Shown: positions 1 through 14,044, numbered from the stretch's first letter. The stretch: 64,000 nucleotides of DNA from Pseudoscleropodium purum (GCA_963969395.1 OZ017797.1:18724001-18788000), one strand, 5' to 3'. The notes: generated by a model not told the origin, from the letters alone. Numbers and translations are program-made.

Positions 1-3000
1 AGCTTCATACACTGCCAACAGTGTCAAATGGTCACCCTCTACTTGGAAAAACTTGGCTCTCTTCTGATCAGCCTGCGCTTGTTTCTCTCGAGGTCTGTAA
101 AAAATATTCTGAGCTTGCACCATGGAAATTATGGTCAGGATCTCGTCACTGCAACCCAAGTCTACACTGGCAAGAAGCATCTTAGAAAGAGGCGGATCCA
201 GAGGAAATTCTGCCATCTTCCTTCCGAGTTTCGTCAGAAGTCCCTCCTCATCCAGAGCTCCAAGACTGTACAGCTGTTCCATCGCAGAGATAAGTGCTTG
301 AGGCGGAGGGGGATCCATGAAATCAAATGATAGGAGATCATTGATTCCCATCGCTTTCATTGTCAGGGTCGTCAAACCTAGATTAACCCTTTGAATTTCT
401 GGTACTGTTGTAGGCAGCATCTCATTCCGATATGCGCTTTCCGTGTACAATCGGTAGCACTTGCCAGGTCCTGTCCTTCCAGCACGTCCAGCTCGTTGCC
501 TTGCAGAGGCCTGTGATATGGGAGTGATCACCAAGGAGTCTAAACCTAGCTTTGGGTTGTAAACATTCTGCTTCGCAAATCCAGGATCCACGACATAGTA
601 GATTCCATCAATAGTGAGAGAAGCCTCAGCAATGTTCGTTGCAACGACAACTTTTCTTGTACCTGGTGGTGGGGCCTCGAAGATCCTTGTTTGCATTTCA
701 CTCGGCAAAGCACTGTAAACTGGAAGAATAATCAGTTCCGGAACATTGGGCCCCAGACCCTTCATCCGCTCAAACAGAATTTGGCATGCCGTATCAATCT
801 CTTCTTGCCCTGTCAAGAAGATAAGAACATCCCCTTCAGGCTCTGTAAGGTGAATCTGCATGACAGTAATCAGAGCAGCATCCAAGTAATCAGTCTCCGG
901 CATCTTCGTGTATAGTATTTCCACAGGATAAGTTCTTCCAGGAATGGTAAAAATAGGGCAGTCGAAAAAGTATCTCGAAAACTTCTCCGCGTCCAGCGTT
1001 GCAGAGGTGACGATGAGTCTCAGATCAGGCCTGCGTTTCACAAGCCCTTTCAAAAGCCCAAACAAGACATCTGTGTGGATGGTACGCTCATGAGCTTCAT
1101 CAAGCATAACGACCGAATACGAAGCACACATCTCGTCGATCAGAATCTCCCGCAACAGCATGCCGTCTGTCATATATTTGATCACCGTCTCAGGTCCAGT
1201 ACAATCCTCAAACCGAATCGCATACCCTACCTCCTCCCCAAGTCGGCATCCAAATTCTTCCGCTACTCTCTTTGCCACAGACATAGCAGCGACTCGCCTG
1301 GGTTGCGTGCAGCCTATCTTCCCCCTGGTAGTATAACCAGCTTCTGCGAGGTACTGCGTCATCTGCGTTGTTTTCCCAGAACCTGTCTCTCCAATCACCA
1401 CCAACACTTGATTATCATTCACAGCCTTGATGAGTTCATTCTTGAGTTTATATATAGGCAAACTCTGTCTCTGTTCCTGAATCGAAAGCTTGGACCGCTG
1501 CCCGAACGTTGGAGCCTTCCCAAAGGCGTCTTTCTTCCACTCCGGCATATCGTAGGCCGACAGACCCACTCCCCTCAGCTCCTGGGCGAGATGTCGCTCA
1601 CCAGTCTCTGGCATGGGATCCTCCCAGGGCCTATTCAAATCCTTCGGTATAGAATCCAGCATCGTCCGTTGTTGCTGCTCTCTCAACTCTCGTCGCTCTT
1701 TCGCAAGCGCCGACTGCGTCATGGCAGCTCTCTGCAACGACCCGTCAGGGTTCTTCACAATCTTCACCGGCGACACATCAACCGAATACCTTGTTTGACC
1801 GCGAAGAAAAGCCGGTTCATCTTCATTCAGCTCAATCTCGAGTTCCTCCTCCGCTCCTTCATCATGATACAACATTCCTCCCCCATCATCATCATACATC
1901 GGATAATCCTTGACCCCCAATACACCTGACGCAATCAGCTGCTTGGCCTCCCACCGCTCAGGAGAACTCATCCTCTTCATTGGCCTCCTGTTCGACGTGT
2001 TCTCATCTTCTTCGACAATCGTAATCCCCGAAAGTCCCTTCCGCATTTCAGGAGCCAGGCTAGAGCTAGACGGGTTCGCACGGAAATTCTCTTCCTCAGC
2101 AGTGATCCGTTTCATAGGAAGCAAATCCTCTCCAGTCTTTTGATCCACATCTCGCATACTAAGACTAATCTTCTTTTCACTTACAGACAGCACTTTCACC
2201 CACACTTCTTGGTCCCGCTCCACAGCATCCTTCGCATTCCCAACACGCCGCGACGCAATATTATGCACGTGAACCAAACCCTCTTTCCGATCCCTAACCC
2301 CTAACAACTGCACAAAGCAACCGTAGTCCATGATCCGGGAGACTCTGCCTCGGTAAATCCCATAAAGCTCCGGCTCGTCCACCATCGGCGCCCTAACAAC
2401 TCCCCGATCTCCATCCTCGATATCATCGTCCCTACCTCTCCCTCGACCACTTTCATACCTGCCATTCCCTCGTCGCCCGTCTATATCCCTGCCCCCGCGC
2501 TCGGAAACCCTAACCTGCTCCTTCGATCGTGTCTCCCGGTCATCATCGCGGTCATAGCCTCTCCCCCGGTGCCGACCGCCATCACGCTCATCTCTCCTTC
2601 CGCCATCCCTATCTCTCTCTTTCTCCCGTCCACCATCTCGAACCCTATCACCCTCTCGAACCCTAAAATCATCAACTCTGTCTCTGTCCCCCCTCCGATG
2701 CTCTCTGACATCATCATCACCACCACCAACCCGGCCCTCGGAAGCCCTAACCCCGACGCCATCAGCCTCGAGCTCGTCCTCCAACTCCCGCACGCGCTGC
2801 TTGCTGTCCGGCACAGCCAACCCCGGAAAGGCACTCCGCTTCAAGTCCTTATTGTCCCCGCCTAAACCCTTGCTCAACTTATCCCGGCTCACTGGAGGCA
2901 AAATAGCATGAATGATCGTCAACAAGGTCTTCACGAAATACTCCGGCATCTCCGCGTCGTTAGCTTTCAAAACCTTCCCGAACTCCTGCTGCGTCTCGCA

Positions 3001-3123
3001 TCTCTGCGCTAAGTCGATGATAAATTCCGCCAAGATTTTGTCACTGCACCCGATGTGCGCCTCCAACTCGGTGCACACCTTGGACACCAGCGACAGATAC
3101 TCCAACTTCTTCAACCCCTCCAT
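1..3123 (-). CDS. PRP22: DEAH-box pre-mRNA splicing helicase PRP22/DHX8 (partial, 3' end off window)
   Basis: One uninterrupted frame of 1,041 codons runs from the ATG at 3123 to the window edge with no stop, so the gene is intronless here and its C-terminus is missing. Order of parts: N-terminal DHX8-type helical region (residues 1–75); charged Arg/Asp/Gly-rich linker (about 130–245); S1 RNA-binding domain (251–324, starting PELYGIYRG and ending KKISLSMR); Walker [11 protein letters not shown] at 578–587; DEAH box at 675–678; SAT motif (TSATLD); motif [15 protein letters not shown] starting at 876; then the winged-helix/ratchet region. S1 plus DEAH helicase in this order is diagnostic of PRP22/DHX8, the nuclear ATPase that releases spliced mRNA from the spliceosome. 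A telo-box-like AAACCCTAA lies just upstream of the ATG. Motifs are all intact; it looks functional. Confidence 0.96.
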   Translation of the reverse strand, partial: MEGLKKLEYLSLVSKVCTELEAHIGCSDKILAEFIIDLAQRCETQQEFGKVLKANDAEMPEYFVKTLLTIIHAILPPVSRDKLSKGLGGDNKDLKRSAFPGLAVPDSKQRVRELEDELEADGVGVRASEGRVGGGDDDVREHRRGDRDRVDDFRVREGDRVRDGGREKERDRDGGRRDERDGGRHRGRGYDRDDDRETRSKEQVRVSERGGRDIDGRRGNGRYESGRGRGRDDDIEDGDRGVVRAPMVDEPELYGIYRGRVSRIMDYGCFVQLLGVRDRKEGLVHVHNIASRRVGNAKDAVERDQEVWVKVLSVSEKKISLSMRDVDQKTGEDLLPMKRITAEEENFRANPSSSSLAPEMRKGLSGITIVEEDENTSNRRPMKRMSSPERWEAKQLIASGVLGVKDYPMYDDDGGGMLYHDEGAEEELEIELNEDEPAFLRGQTRYSVDVSPVKIVKNPDGSLQRAAMTQSALAKERRELREQQQRTMLDSIPKDLNRPWEDPMPETGERHLAQELRGVGLSAYDMPEWKKDAFGKAPTFGQRSKLSIQEQRQSLPIYKLKNELIKAVNDNQVLVVIGETGSGKTTQMTQYLAEAGYTTRGKIGCTQPRRVAAMSVAKRVAEEFGCRLGEEVGYAIRFEDCTGPETVIKYMTDGMLLREILIDEMCASYSVVMLDEAHERTIHTDVLFGLLKGLVKRRPDLRLIVTSATLDAEKFSRYFFDCPIFTIPGRTYPVEILYTKMPETDYLDAALITVMQIHLTEPEGDVLIFLTGQEEIDTACQILFERMKGLGPNVPELIILPVYSALPSEMQTRIFEAPPPGTRKVVVATNIAEASLTIDGIYYVVDPGFAKQNVYNPKLGLDSLVITPISQASARQRAGRAGRTGPGKCYRLYTESAYRNEMLPTTVPEIQRVNLGLTTLTMKAMGINDLLSFDFMDPPPPQALISAMEQLYSLGALDEEGLLTKLGRKMAEFPLDPPLSKMLLASVDLGCSDEILTIISMVQAQNIFYRPREKQAQADQKRAKFFQVEGDHLTLLAVYEA

Positions 3124-3131
3124 CGCTAAAC

Positions 3132-3141
3132 CTAAACCCTA
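3132..3141. promoter_or_regulatory. Telo-box-like element 5' of PRP22
   Basis: The plus strand reads AAACCCTAAC a few bases upstream of the PRP22 start codon. AAACCCTAA telo boxes are common in promoters and leaders of plant translation and RNA-processing genes. Function here is inferred from position only. Confidence 0.35.
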
Positions 3142-5500
3142 ACCCCGAAGGAAATGAAATGAAACTGCCCTCCTTCAAAAATATAAGGTGCGATGACGGA
3201 TTCTGGAGACTGGAGGTCACGTAACGGCGAAAAGGTTCCTGGAGATTTCGTCGAACTGACGCTTTAGGATTAAGTAAAAATGAAAAACACAAGCAAAGAA
3301 AAACTATTCGTCGTGAGTGCCGTCTGCAAATGTGTCTGTACGTCTCTTAACATTGTTTTGCTTTGGAACAGTACCTGCCTCTGGCGCAATTCGGGAGAGA
3401 CGGAGTCTGAGGATCGAATCTGTCAGAGAGAGTGCGAAATGTCGCCCCCCAAATAAGATACACGCTGCACACAGACACAGTTTCTTTCCAGACTGATGGG
3501 AGTCTACCGAGTACCGCCACTTAACTCGATTTTCGTACCGACCACGGCAGTCTGCTCTCAAAGTGACCTTGTTGCTTTGGGGGGGGAGATAAACTCCTTG
3601 AAACAATTATCAGTAAATTTGTGGAGGAAGGAAAATGGAATTGGCATGTAACAACTCAAGTCGTTTCATATTTTTTGGACCTTTATGGAATTAGTTATGA
3701 ATTTTTGAAGTTAGAACATTGTAGTCACTAAAAGCAATGATTTTCTTCAATGATTCATACATTGAAGAAAGAAAAATGGACCACTGTGATAGGGGTTGCT
3801 TCTAAAACATAGTTACTTTTAGAACACCTTATCTTAACCCTTGAACCTCTAGATCCTTCTCCAGATTGACAATTTAGGAAAAATCATTATAAAGTACTAT
3901 TCGAAAGAATATTTTGGAATTGATATACAAATAAAAGTTGTAGATTTTAAGTTATAGAATCCATCCATAGGGTTAGATTCAATAGTATTATTGCTGATAT
4001 TTTTTTTTATAAATTTTGAAATCAAAATTTCAATATTCCTTCTAAATTCAATTACAAGCAAAATATTATGATTTTTTTGAGTAAAACTTGTTGGAATAGA
4101 TTTGAAATGAGGTTTTCTTGACATGGTGATTTTTTGAAATTTTTGTGTTCTTTAAATCTATGACCTCATTTTTTCAAATCCAATTTTGAACTAAAGTCAA
4201 TGCAATTTTTAGCTTGGCACACTTCCATATTTGTAATTTTAGAAAAATATAAACTTTAATAAGAAGAAATTCAAGCATTATATAGGACAACAATTTGATA
4301 AAGTATCTTCACAAATTAGATGACTTTCATCCAAGCAATAATGAAAAAAAATTTGATTTTCAATCTGTTCATCGTCCAAAAATTAGACATTGAAGTGCCT
4401 TAGGGTTAAACTTGATTTCAAGCATGAATTTCCACATATAAGCTGCCACGTGGGATTCAATTCACCTAGCCACATTTGAACTATATGCGGGTTAATTAGC
4501 AGATAATTAATGCATGTTATATTCTCCATGAAATTTTAGATTTGGCCTAAGAGAATCCTCGGTGCTACATTAGTAACTTAGGCATTGTAATGGTATATGT
4601 TGTTTGCATGCACATTCTTTTTGCTAACTATGTCTCTTTCCATTGCATGTGACTCAAACCAACAATGATACTTAAAACCCTAAATGACTCAACAACAATA
4701 CAAGAGTTGTTAATGTGGTGGTGGGAGGTAAAATAGTTCCTCTTCACTAGCAAAGCTTTTTCCTTTTGCATCTTTTGAGACTCCATTACAATCATTTAGT
4801 ACCTGTTGATTAAAGAGAATTAGGAGTACTAAAGAGCTTAGTGGGCACAATAAAAGAGCAATTCTTGTTGTGCGAGAACAAAGAAGTGTTGTGCTCTAGA
4901 AGGCAATGTGGAAAGTGTTGTTAGCATTGGGACAAGTTTCCATTTCTAATTTGGGATCCACACAAAATTTACCATTGTTGTACTTCTTCAAATGCTAGAT
5001 TGAGGATGCTTTGGATGGATGGTTTTAGGTGAGTAGGCAAGACTTGCATAGCCTAATGCCTAAGTGGGTAGGTGTATGCATTATATTATTTATCAATAAG
5101 GTATGACCCTTTGGCATCCTAAAAGAAAATCCCCTATGGTAAATAAAACTGTCTTATATGGCTTGGATACTCAATCAAATTGAAATAATTTAAAATAGAA
5201 AAAAATATGGACTCTCTTAAAGGACATTTGACTATATATAGATCAACAATTCAATAGCCCTCCATAAAGACCATATTTTCTCTAATGACAAGTCCCTCCT
5301 AGGTTGTCAAGAAAACATAATACCTTTCTTATATGGGGAGGACCACATTACCTACTTATACTATGCAATGTTATGTGCGGGCATGCATATGTGCATTGTT
5401 GCCTGTGTAGTCAAGCTTAACTCCTAGACTCCCAAACTGTGGTTTTTGGCAATACAAAAATTTTAGGCAGCTTACTACGAATGGGGTTTTTATTTTTTCT
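3142..5500. other. AT-rich intergenic DNA
   Basis: Contains the upstream flank of PRP22 (to about 3.6 kb, less AT-rich) and then AT-rich sequence. No gene, RNA or element boundary could be supported. Confidence 0.6.
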
Positions 5501-5834
5501 CACTGAAATTTTAACTTGTCATGTACCCAAGGAGTAGCTTTAAGGTCCAACAATTTTCATAACTTTTGACTACATGGTTAAAAAGTTATTGTATGATATG
5601 TACTTTTCATTACTCAATGGGCAACCTAGGCAAGTAAAAAAACTTCTATAAAAATCATTTTTTAATAAATTAAAAAAATTTAAGTGGTTCTCTAGATTTA
5701 TATATACTTGGAAAGCTTTGAATCATTCCATTTTGATCAATGAATCAAAAGTTATGAGGAGTTTTAGTTTGTAGAAGTTTATAGATCATTGTCAAATCTC
5801 TACTCTAACAAAAAATTTGAAGTCCTTTATTTAA

Positions 5835-6410
5835 TCCTTTAGTGACCATGGTTGATTTGGAAGGTGAGCGAAGTTTTTTAATACAAATTTGGAAAAGGGA
5901 AATTTCATCACTATTCCAAGGAAGTAATCCTAGATCAAACTATAGGAATGGATGCTGTAGGCTTTATCTATGAAAAAAACAAAAAGTGAACATGATTTGA
6001 TGGTGCAATTAGTTGTGAGTGATCTTCAAAGTGCAATGCATCAAAGTAGCCTTTAGTTGAAGCAGCATAAGACATTATTGCTCATAACTTTTGAAACATG
6101 CATCCACAATTCATGGGATTGTTGGGCAACGTTTCTATTGTTCTTAGGCATCAGTTTCAAATAGAATCACATGAGTTGTTGAATATATATGCAACTTAGA
6201 AGGTATGACTCAAGTCAACTTTCTTTTCTTTGAATGAGCACATCTACTTTGTTATTGTATAGAATTCTTGGAAACTGAATTTGTTTGAAGCGCATGCTAA
6301 AGCTCTATTTGTGTTACCTTTTGGATTTTTTCAAATATCTTATATTGAGGGTAGTAACAGATAAAGAATCCAAAATTTGACCAAAAAGTGGTCAACCGGT
6401 CACTAAAGGG
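5835..6410 (+). mobile_element. piggyBac-like MITE, copy A (576 bp, TTAA target duplication)
   Basis: Flanked on both sides by TTAA (5831–5834 and 6411–6414). The ends are inverted: the left reads TCCTTTAGTGACC and the right is the complement of CCCTTTAGTGACC, with the inverted similarity continuing into GGTTGA. TTAA duplication plus CCC…GGG termini is the signature of the piggyBac superfamily. There is no ORF, so it is non-autonomous. A sister R1 copy has a single TTAA at 18,864–18,867 exactly where this element sits. A second copy is at 49,798–50,372 on the other strand. Confidence 0.88.
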
Positions 6411-6627
6411 TTAATTCAATTTTCAATATTTTTGGAAAAAAAATAAAAAAAATTGGATGTAGATTATTTATTAAAACATTACAACCATTGGGATTAACAT
6501 TTTTCAATTCCATAAATAAATTGATAACAATCTAGTATTTTGAATCATTCTCTATTCGTTTCTACTTACTATTTTTTTCCTATATGTTGTATGATTCCAA
6601 ATGATCTAAGAATTTTCAAGCATGTAG

Positions 6628-6871
6628 TCACATTAGAAGAGTTTTGGAAGGTCCAAAAGCCTATTTTGAGCTTGTTCCCCCATAGCAATTCCCCCCAGCG
6701 AGGGGAACGACCCGCTATCAAAAAAAAATTCATTAAAAAAAATAAAATTTAGTCTCCAAATGCAAAAAAAAATTAAATAAATAAATAAATTTGGTCAATG
6801 ACCTAGTGGGGGCTCGACCACATCAGACCGTTGCGCCAAACTTGTTTCTTGCAAACTGTGATAACTCGCAG
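6628..6871. mobile_element. 244-bp insertion with 8-bp direct repeats
   Basis: Bounded by the direct repeat GCATGTAG (6620–6627 and 6872–6879). The sister R1 copy has only one copy of this octamer (18,654–18,661, reversed). The insertion includes a C/G-run segment near 6,680–6,715 and an A-rich middle. On the minus strand TGGCGCAACGG and GGTCGAGCCCC resemble pol III A and B boxes but are closer together than in a tRNA. An 8-bp duplication suits a hAT-like MITE; a SINE is the alternative. Parts resemble the TIR element at 36,123–36,391. Confidence 0.7.
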
Positions 6872-7189
6872 GCATGTAGAGGCCCCAAGAATCTTCTAAT
6901 GACTTGACTTGAAAATTTTAATTAAAGAGTAACCACCACTTTGGACATTTTTTTGTACAAATGTGACCTTTTGAAGTGCAATTGCACAGATTTTTGCAAG
7001 GCCCCAAAAATGAAATTTGTCATTTCAAATGCTAATATTTTGCAATCTATGCGGTGGAAATTTTTAAATTTTTTCCACGTGTTTTAAAACAAGCTTACTA
7101 CAAGATCTAATGGTTATATGTGTCAAAAAAATGTTTTTAAAAAAAATTTGGTACATGTACTAGAAATGGCAATTTTAGAGTGGTTTTGG

Positions 7190-10100
7190 TGAAAATATAA
7201 TCAAAATCATTTAGGAGTTAATTCTAATTGGCTTTGTTAATAATTGAAAAATAATTTTAGATTCTTTTGGTATATATTTATTTTTCAAACATTATCTAAA
7301 TTCATTATAAATTTTCAAAGTAACATGTAAAAAGAGTCAACATTTAATAGGTGGATGATGGACATTTTTCAAGAGCTTACTAAAGGAGCAAGGGTTGCTA
7401 TTATGTGAGTCTAGGAGAGTGAGCCCATGAGCCTAAAAGACTACACTTATATTATATGTAGTAGTTGTCTATATTATAGAAACTTTCCATCATTGTCCTT
7501 TGAAAGACTAAATGACTGTTGAACGTATATAAGAGATTTCAACTAGGTGCATATGAAGTTATTTTTAATAGATGTTTTTAAATTTTTGACACAAGGTGTG
7601 AGTATGTATCTCCTTTTTGAAAATATAATTTTTTTTTATTCAAGTATCCAAATCAAATTATGCTACCTTGAACTTTAGGGGCAACTTGGGTAGCTTCCAA
7701 CATGTACAAAACTCTTCTAATAATTCTGAAATTTGGTAGGTACATAACTCATATGATACAAGATGCAAATATCTAAAAAATAACCATGTGTAGTGTAAAA
7801 ATCTCATTTTAGGAGGAATTAAAGTCTCTTGACCTTGACAAGTAAGGATCGAAAAAAAAATTTCCTCTTAACTTCAAATGTTATAATCTTTCAATCCATG
7901 CAGTCAAAATTTTTGTAATTTTTCTACACATTCTTAGATAAGTCTAGTACAAATTTGTATAATTGAATCTTGAAGAAAAAACTCTTTTTTTCATTTTTTT
8001 TTGTTGCCCTAAAAACGTCCAATTTTTGACAATTTATATCCAAAGAGTGCCTCGGTCCTTTAGGGGTTGTAGGATGACTATGCTATGGATACCTATATTG
8101 GAAGTGTTTATATTATAAGCACCTTCAATCGTTGTAGGATATCTACTTATACATATGCTCAAGGCTCATATGCTGACATTTTGAAACTCACACACTAGCA
8201 TCGTTGCCAAAAGAGCTCATTATTTGATACAAAAGAAATACATCCAAGGATATTTTAAAACCAACTTCTAACTATTCTTTAGTGATGTGACTATGGTAGC
8301 TTGTTGTGTTGATACTTCAAATTTTTTTTATATAGCTATACATCAAGTCATGTCAAGATGGGAATAAAAGAAATAATTGCAAAATTGAAGACCTATGTTG
8401 GAAATCTTGTCAAAAATCTTCCCAAAAAATATTATGTCTCTAAATGCCATTGATTTCCAAAATATATCAAAAAATTGATGGCTGTTGATGCGTGGCTATT
8501 GATGGCGCCAATACTAAATACAATATTGACACGATACTAAATATAATATAAATATGATATTGTGTATTTTGTACAGAGATATGTGGATATACAAAATATG
8601 ATGGCAATATCCCATATTGATTGCCACTACAAGAGCTTCAAATAATATGAATAGGGGTAAAATTGTATTTTACAATAACAATCTACTAATTAGTTAGTTA
8701 ATTAATTAATAGAACACACTTTTGTTGCAAAATGACAATGGTAATGAGTTCAAAAGAGGCACTCTATAACTACCTTTTCCATTTACAATGCTCCAAAAAG
8801 CAACCTATTGCAAATCCCCATATATATATATACCTACCTACTTGTAAATGCTTTCTTCACCTCAAATGAACACTTATTTGTAAAAAAATGAAAAAATGAT
8901 TTTATAGAAGAATCGTAAGTATAATTATAAAACCATCAAAGCTTGCATTTATGTATATCTATGGACTTGGGAAGTTAACTTTCTCAAAACTTACAATGTT
9001 AATCCTCAAGTTATTCAGAGATAAATAATCTTTGATTGTGAAGTTATTGATTTAAAATGTTTTCAAACTTGAAATTAAGATTCATGTTTATATATTTATA
9101 CCTTATATATATATATATCTTATATTGTGTGAAAATTTCAAAGAAAATAAAAATAAAAATTCTATTTGTATTAAGTTGCCCAAAATTGCTATGTTGCCCC
9201 AAAACACAATTTGTTCCTTTAAGGGACAAATTAGATTGCTTTACATGTTTGAATGCATGGTTCATTATCACTCTAGTTAGATCACTATGATTTTTCAAAT
9301 TTCTAATTGAGCATATTTGGTAGATAATACCACCCACCCACTAACCGACTATGGGTGGTTACTTTATTAGGCTAACTCTACTATCATGGTTTGGTAATTG
9401 CTTACAACTACATTGTAAATGCTTTTCTACGTGGTTTTACCCCAATTTTGTGGCCATATAGTGGCTTTTCTTTGCTACATTTCACCTATCTTGCATTCTT
9501 ACTATGGCGATTTACTTTGACTAAGATTGTGTGGATATTCGTGTGACTTTTGAGTTTCAAGCTAATTGTTTAACAACAAGAATGGTAAGGGTTTCTAGTA
9601 TGTTTAGGAATGTGCTTTACTTATTGCATTTGCTTAATTTAATGATTCAATTTGTGACCTTTGCTATTTCTTTCTTTTATAGAATTTTTAGATATGTAAT
9701 AGATAGCAATTGGCAACAATTGAAAACACCTTGTGGATCCTCACTAACTTTACATTGGTTTGTATTGTATTATAAGAAGGGCATAGATGAGGTTGAACCT
9801 TAAAATCTTAAACTCCCATTTCAATTTGGATTTCATAGAATAAGATTTTTTTCAAGTATATAGACATTTTTTCTTTCTACCATGCTTACAGATATTTATG
9901 TGTTGCACTTTTTTTTTATACAAAGAATTATTTCACTACATTTAAATTTTTTTTTTTTTTTTTTCTTTCACTTTTTTTTACGCTATTTGGATAGCTTGAG
10001 ACTTGTTATGTAATGGTGCATTTTATGTACAGAAATGTCTTCATTCTCTTTTAGCCTCAATTTAAGTTTTGAAAAGGTGAAGCTTTATATAGGGACAAGG

Positions 10101-13100
10101 GAGGATTGACCTCATTGTCCTAGTCAAGGCTAAATGTAAAAATTGTCCCCTATTTTGTGTTGCATAAATTTTTTATTTCTTCACTTCTCCTAATTAATTT
10201 GGAACCTCTGATTGTAAATATGAATTCAAAATTTGCAAATTTTATCATGTGTAAAATTTTTTTTTAAAAACCTACGGTTTCTCAAGGGCCTAGTTTGAAG
10301 GATGGATTTAACATCTTGCCCCCAAATGCCTCCAATTATTATAGGCCAGCCATTGGCTTCATGATCCCTATGTTGTCATTGACATTCTCGATGCTTTGTT
10401 GGTCAAGATGAAGCAAAGGCCTTTTTGTATTTAGGGGACCTACAAAATATACAAGTAGAACCTCTCTTATTGCAACATCTAGTATTGCATTATATGCAAT
10501 AAGGGAGTTAGCAAAGAGTAGGTGGTCTTGTGCATGCGGTCAAGATGGAGAGACATATGTTCCTATGGCCCCTCTAGGAAGGACTCATGATCCTATGAAC
10601 TCTCTAATTGCATAAACCTCTCTTAGTGCATAGCATCTCACCCGATTGAGTTTGAATAGCGAACTAAACATAATATTGTCAGTAGAGACACACTTAGTGT
10701 TTTGTTTTTTATTGATTTTTGCTCAATATCCTTCTATTAAATTAGGCTATTTGTTTTATTTTGTTACATTGAGATCTCCCAAACTACGCGTCTCTTGTTT
10801 GCGTGTTTGATATTGTCAGAAAGCCCTCGGCAAGGAGGGGTGTATGGGCTTGGTTTTGTGGTGTTTTGACCTAAGGCATGAAAGTTATTGAATATTGCAG
10901 CTTTTATGAATTAAAAAAAATTAGAAATTATTATTTTTATTTATTTTGACTGTGGCAACGGCACGGGGCACACTAAGCTTAGTGATCTTGAATTTGGGTG
11001 ACCTGCATGTGTCAAGCCTCTAGTATCAGAGCATCTGAAAATGGTAGTTAACATGGTCTTTATCTTCAGGACCATGATACATAAATTTTTTATGTTGTGT
11101 CAGGTTGAAGTAGTCCTTTCTGTCTTGTGGTTATCACTTATCCAACCCCTGTTTATTCCATGTTTTGAAAAGTCTCACCTTTTTTTCAAATCCATTATTA
11201 CTGAGTAACTTAGAACCAGTTTATACATGCAAAATTCATTCACTCTCTAGGAGTGGGTATGGACGATTCTTGGACTTGATTTCCAGTTTTTTAGGATGCA
11301 CGCCAGTCGGAATCCATTCGGATTCTGTAGGATTGGGCATGGAGCTCCAAGTGTGAAAATTCTATGATGGCATGAAGCAGATTCCCATGCCCTACTTTGT
11401 TCTTATTGCTGATATTCCTCAAATGCAGGTTTGCTTAGAAGATACGGGCACTGTACAGTACAGTACATGCAGAAGCAAGAGGTGAATATAGTGTGCAAAA
11501 ACTTCCGCCCAGTGTGTTGTAAAAGGCCTCTAGCTTTTCTTGGTGAACATAGAATTTGGAGAGAGGATCAAGTTCTCAAATTTTGAGGCCGTTTGAATTG
11601 GAGGTGGCGCAGTACTTCAATCGTGTTATGGAATGAATTCAGTAGTTGTAATAGCAAAACAGTAAGGTAGGAGGCTTGAACTGTGAGCAAGCATTTTGAA
11701 CCGAACACGACATAGAGGTAGATTTTGATTTTTTCAATGTACTCAAATGTACAGATGGTGTACATTCTAGGAGGTGTTTGCTTTTACAGCTCTATGGGCT
11801 TTAACTTCGAAATTTCATAACTAATTCCACAAAGCTCCAAAAAAATAGGAAACAATTTAGGTTAGATGCTATTTCCTCGCCTTTCAAGGAAAATTTACTG
11901 AAAAATATTTCAAGATGTTTTACCTCCCCAAAATTCAGTTTCAGTGCTTAGATGATTGCTTAGATGATTGCTTTAAGGACCTCCTACCTTAGAGGTATGG
12001 CGAAGTTGACCAAGTGTGGTGGCTACAGTACTGGACTATGTCGCTTTCCTGCGAACCCGTATGAGTGTCGTGCTATAAGTGCAATGCTCATCCGGTTTGC
12101 TGGTCGATCACTAGTAAAGTGTTGCAGCTTGTATGCTCAAGTGACCAACAAGCTGGCTCACTAATGTTGTGCCTGCTATGACCCCCCTCCTGTCAAAAAA
12201 CTCAGAGGCAAATACAAATCAAAACTTGGCTCCTGCAGGATAGAACGGAACAACCAATTTCTAGTTGAGTGGTTGCAAGACCAGAACCTTGGGTAATAGA
12301 TTCCTTGAGGTTCTAGCTAACATAAACAAATCATCGCTTACATGCTCAAGTTCCACATGTTCAATTCTTAAACATAAAGTCCTTAGGAGTTTTGTTATTT
12401 TTTCTTTTTATTTGGCACAACTGTTGTGCTGCATCAAGGATAACTGTGCACTAGACGAAGAGTCGTACAAAGAAATCACACGTACATATTCAGAATGTGG
12501 AAGATTTTCGCATCGTTAACCACTTTGCTCATATAAATAGCTTAAGGCTAGCACATGAACAGTGTCTCTTTCAGTTTGCTACTCGAATGAGTTCACAGAA
12601 GCCGGGACTGGAACAACACCTAATGATTATACGGTTTGCCAAGACGGCTTAAGAATACCAAAAAAACATGTGAAATGTGACTTTCAAGTTGGCTTCGGAA
12701 GACTAAGTCTTCATTCATGAATACTGTAACGGATGCTTCGATCTGCACGTTGTCATCGCTCCTCCGTTTCACAATTATCTTGCCCTGTGACAACGAAGAA
12801 AAGCTTTCCTTGCATAGAATAAATAGAGTACAATCTGCAATTCTGCAGGTGAAATTTACATCACTTATGTCACTGGCCTATCACACAAATTCAGTGGAGT
12901 ATACACTGAAACCCGCTATCCTCAACCATTGCCCCAAATTCTGACACTAAACTTCCATGCTCTGCAGCATGCTATGAGGTTGAGAATTGAGAATCTATGG
13001 CTCGGTTTCGACAGTGCACCAATTGAGCAAAGTGGTCACAAAGCACAAGCACCATGACTTGTGCTGCCCTCCATTCGTCCAAAGTTTTGAAGTCATCATG

Positions 13101-14044
13101 TGAGGACAGATTAGTTTCAAAATCTTTGAAATGAACGAATCTCTATATATATCAACAACTTGACGTGGATCCAATCCTCTTTCTTAAAGATATCCTCAAG
13201 GAACAGTCGAGTATCTTAGATTACCATTTTATCGTAACTGGTAGAACCAGCAAAATAAGATTGGTAGCATTCTAGAGGCTTCCATCGGCAGCAACTGGTC
13301 TAAGCTTGATTCAGAACTAACGTTCCAACTGCAAACATATGTTGACATTCTGCCAGGACTATTCTCGTGCACATCCCTGTTCTCCTAAGTAGGGATTCCC
13401 TATTTTGAGACATTGTTCATTTATTTATTGTTGCCCCCAATTTCTCTGCCCCCAATTTATCTTTGCCCCCAATTCTCTAGTTTACTGTATTCCCACTTGC
13501 AGTGCAATACCATCTCGAAATCACAAGGGACCCTAAACCGTAGGCCATTGCTGGTTGTCACATGGAAAAGGGGTTAAGACATTGCACTATCTTAGGATAT
13601 AAATATATGATCATGACATTTACTGTTGTCAGTCACAGATTGTATGTATTTGGGTGGACCGTGGTCTCATTTTCTAGGTAGTTTGGTAGCTGGCGTCATT
13701 TTCAAGTTCCTGAGCAAATAGCAATGAGCAATTGCACAGATTATAATGTACTTTTTTCTCATTGCACGGATTCTACTTGAGCAAAGTATCTACTCTCCCC
13801 CCAACACGTAGTACATGCTGTTAGGAAAACATGAGCAAAACTCGAGATAATCTGCTGGAATTGCTTTTGAAAAAGTTAGTTGGTCTCGTTGAATGATTGT
13901 GGCATTGATAGCATCGTTAGAGTCTGTAGAGTTGGGATCACTCTTGCTTCCAGTACTGTAGCGACAATAGCTGTGAGGCTGTCATTGAAAGATTGATACT
14001 ACCGTGCTTTTATTATATTTCATGGCAAGATTCAGCTGTTTGAT
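7190..14044. other. AT-rich intergenic DNA with decayed repeats
   Basis: Around 7,540–8,080 there is weak similarity to the 3' half of R1. Short (TA)n runs occur near 8,821–8,834 and 9,105–9,119, and a long T run at about 9,944–9,963. From 10.9 kb the composition becomes less AT-rich but no open frame has codon structure or domain similarity I can support. Confidence 0.5.

Larger units (their letters stand above)
5510..7190 (+). repeat. Repeat family R1, copy 1, carrying two nested insertions
   Basis: Aligns by eye with 19,740–20,560 (same strand) and with 18,300–19,150 (opposite strand). Shared blocks include the stretch around ATGGTTAAAAAGTTATTGTA, the stretch around GTATTTTGAATCATT and the end block CTTGTACTAGAAATGGCA. 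Copy 1 is interrupted by a 576-bp TTAA element (5835–6410) and a 244-bp insertion (6628–6871), both absent from the sister copies. No coding potential; family type unknown. Confidence 0.75.

Noticed and set aside
1075..1929. 284-aa plus-strand frame
   Set aside because: Lies opposite the PRP22 helicase core; no domain and explained by codon bias of the real gene.
6628..6871. tRNA-derived SINE as firm call
   Set aside because: A- and B-box-like words are present but only about 18 nt apart, and there is no clear tail.
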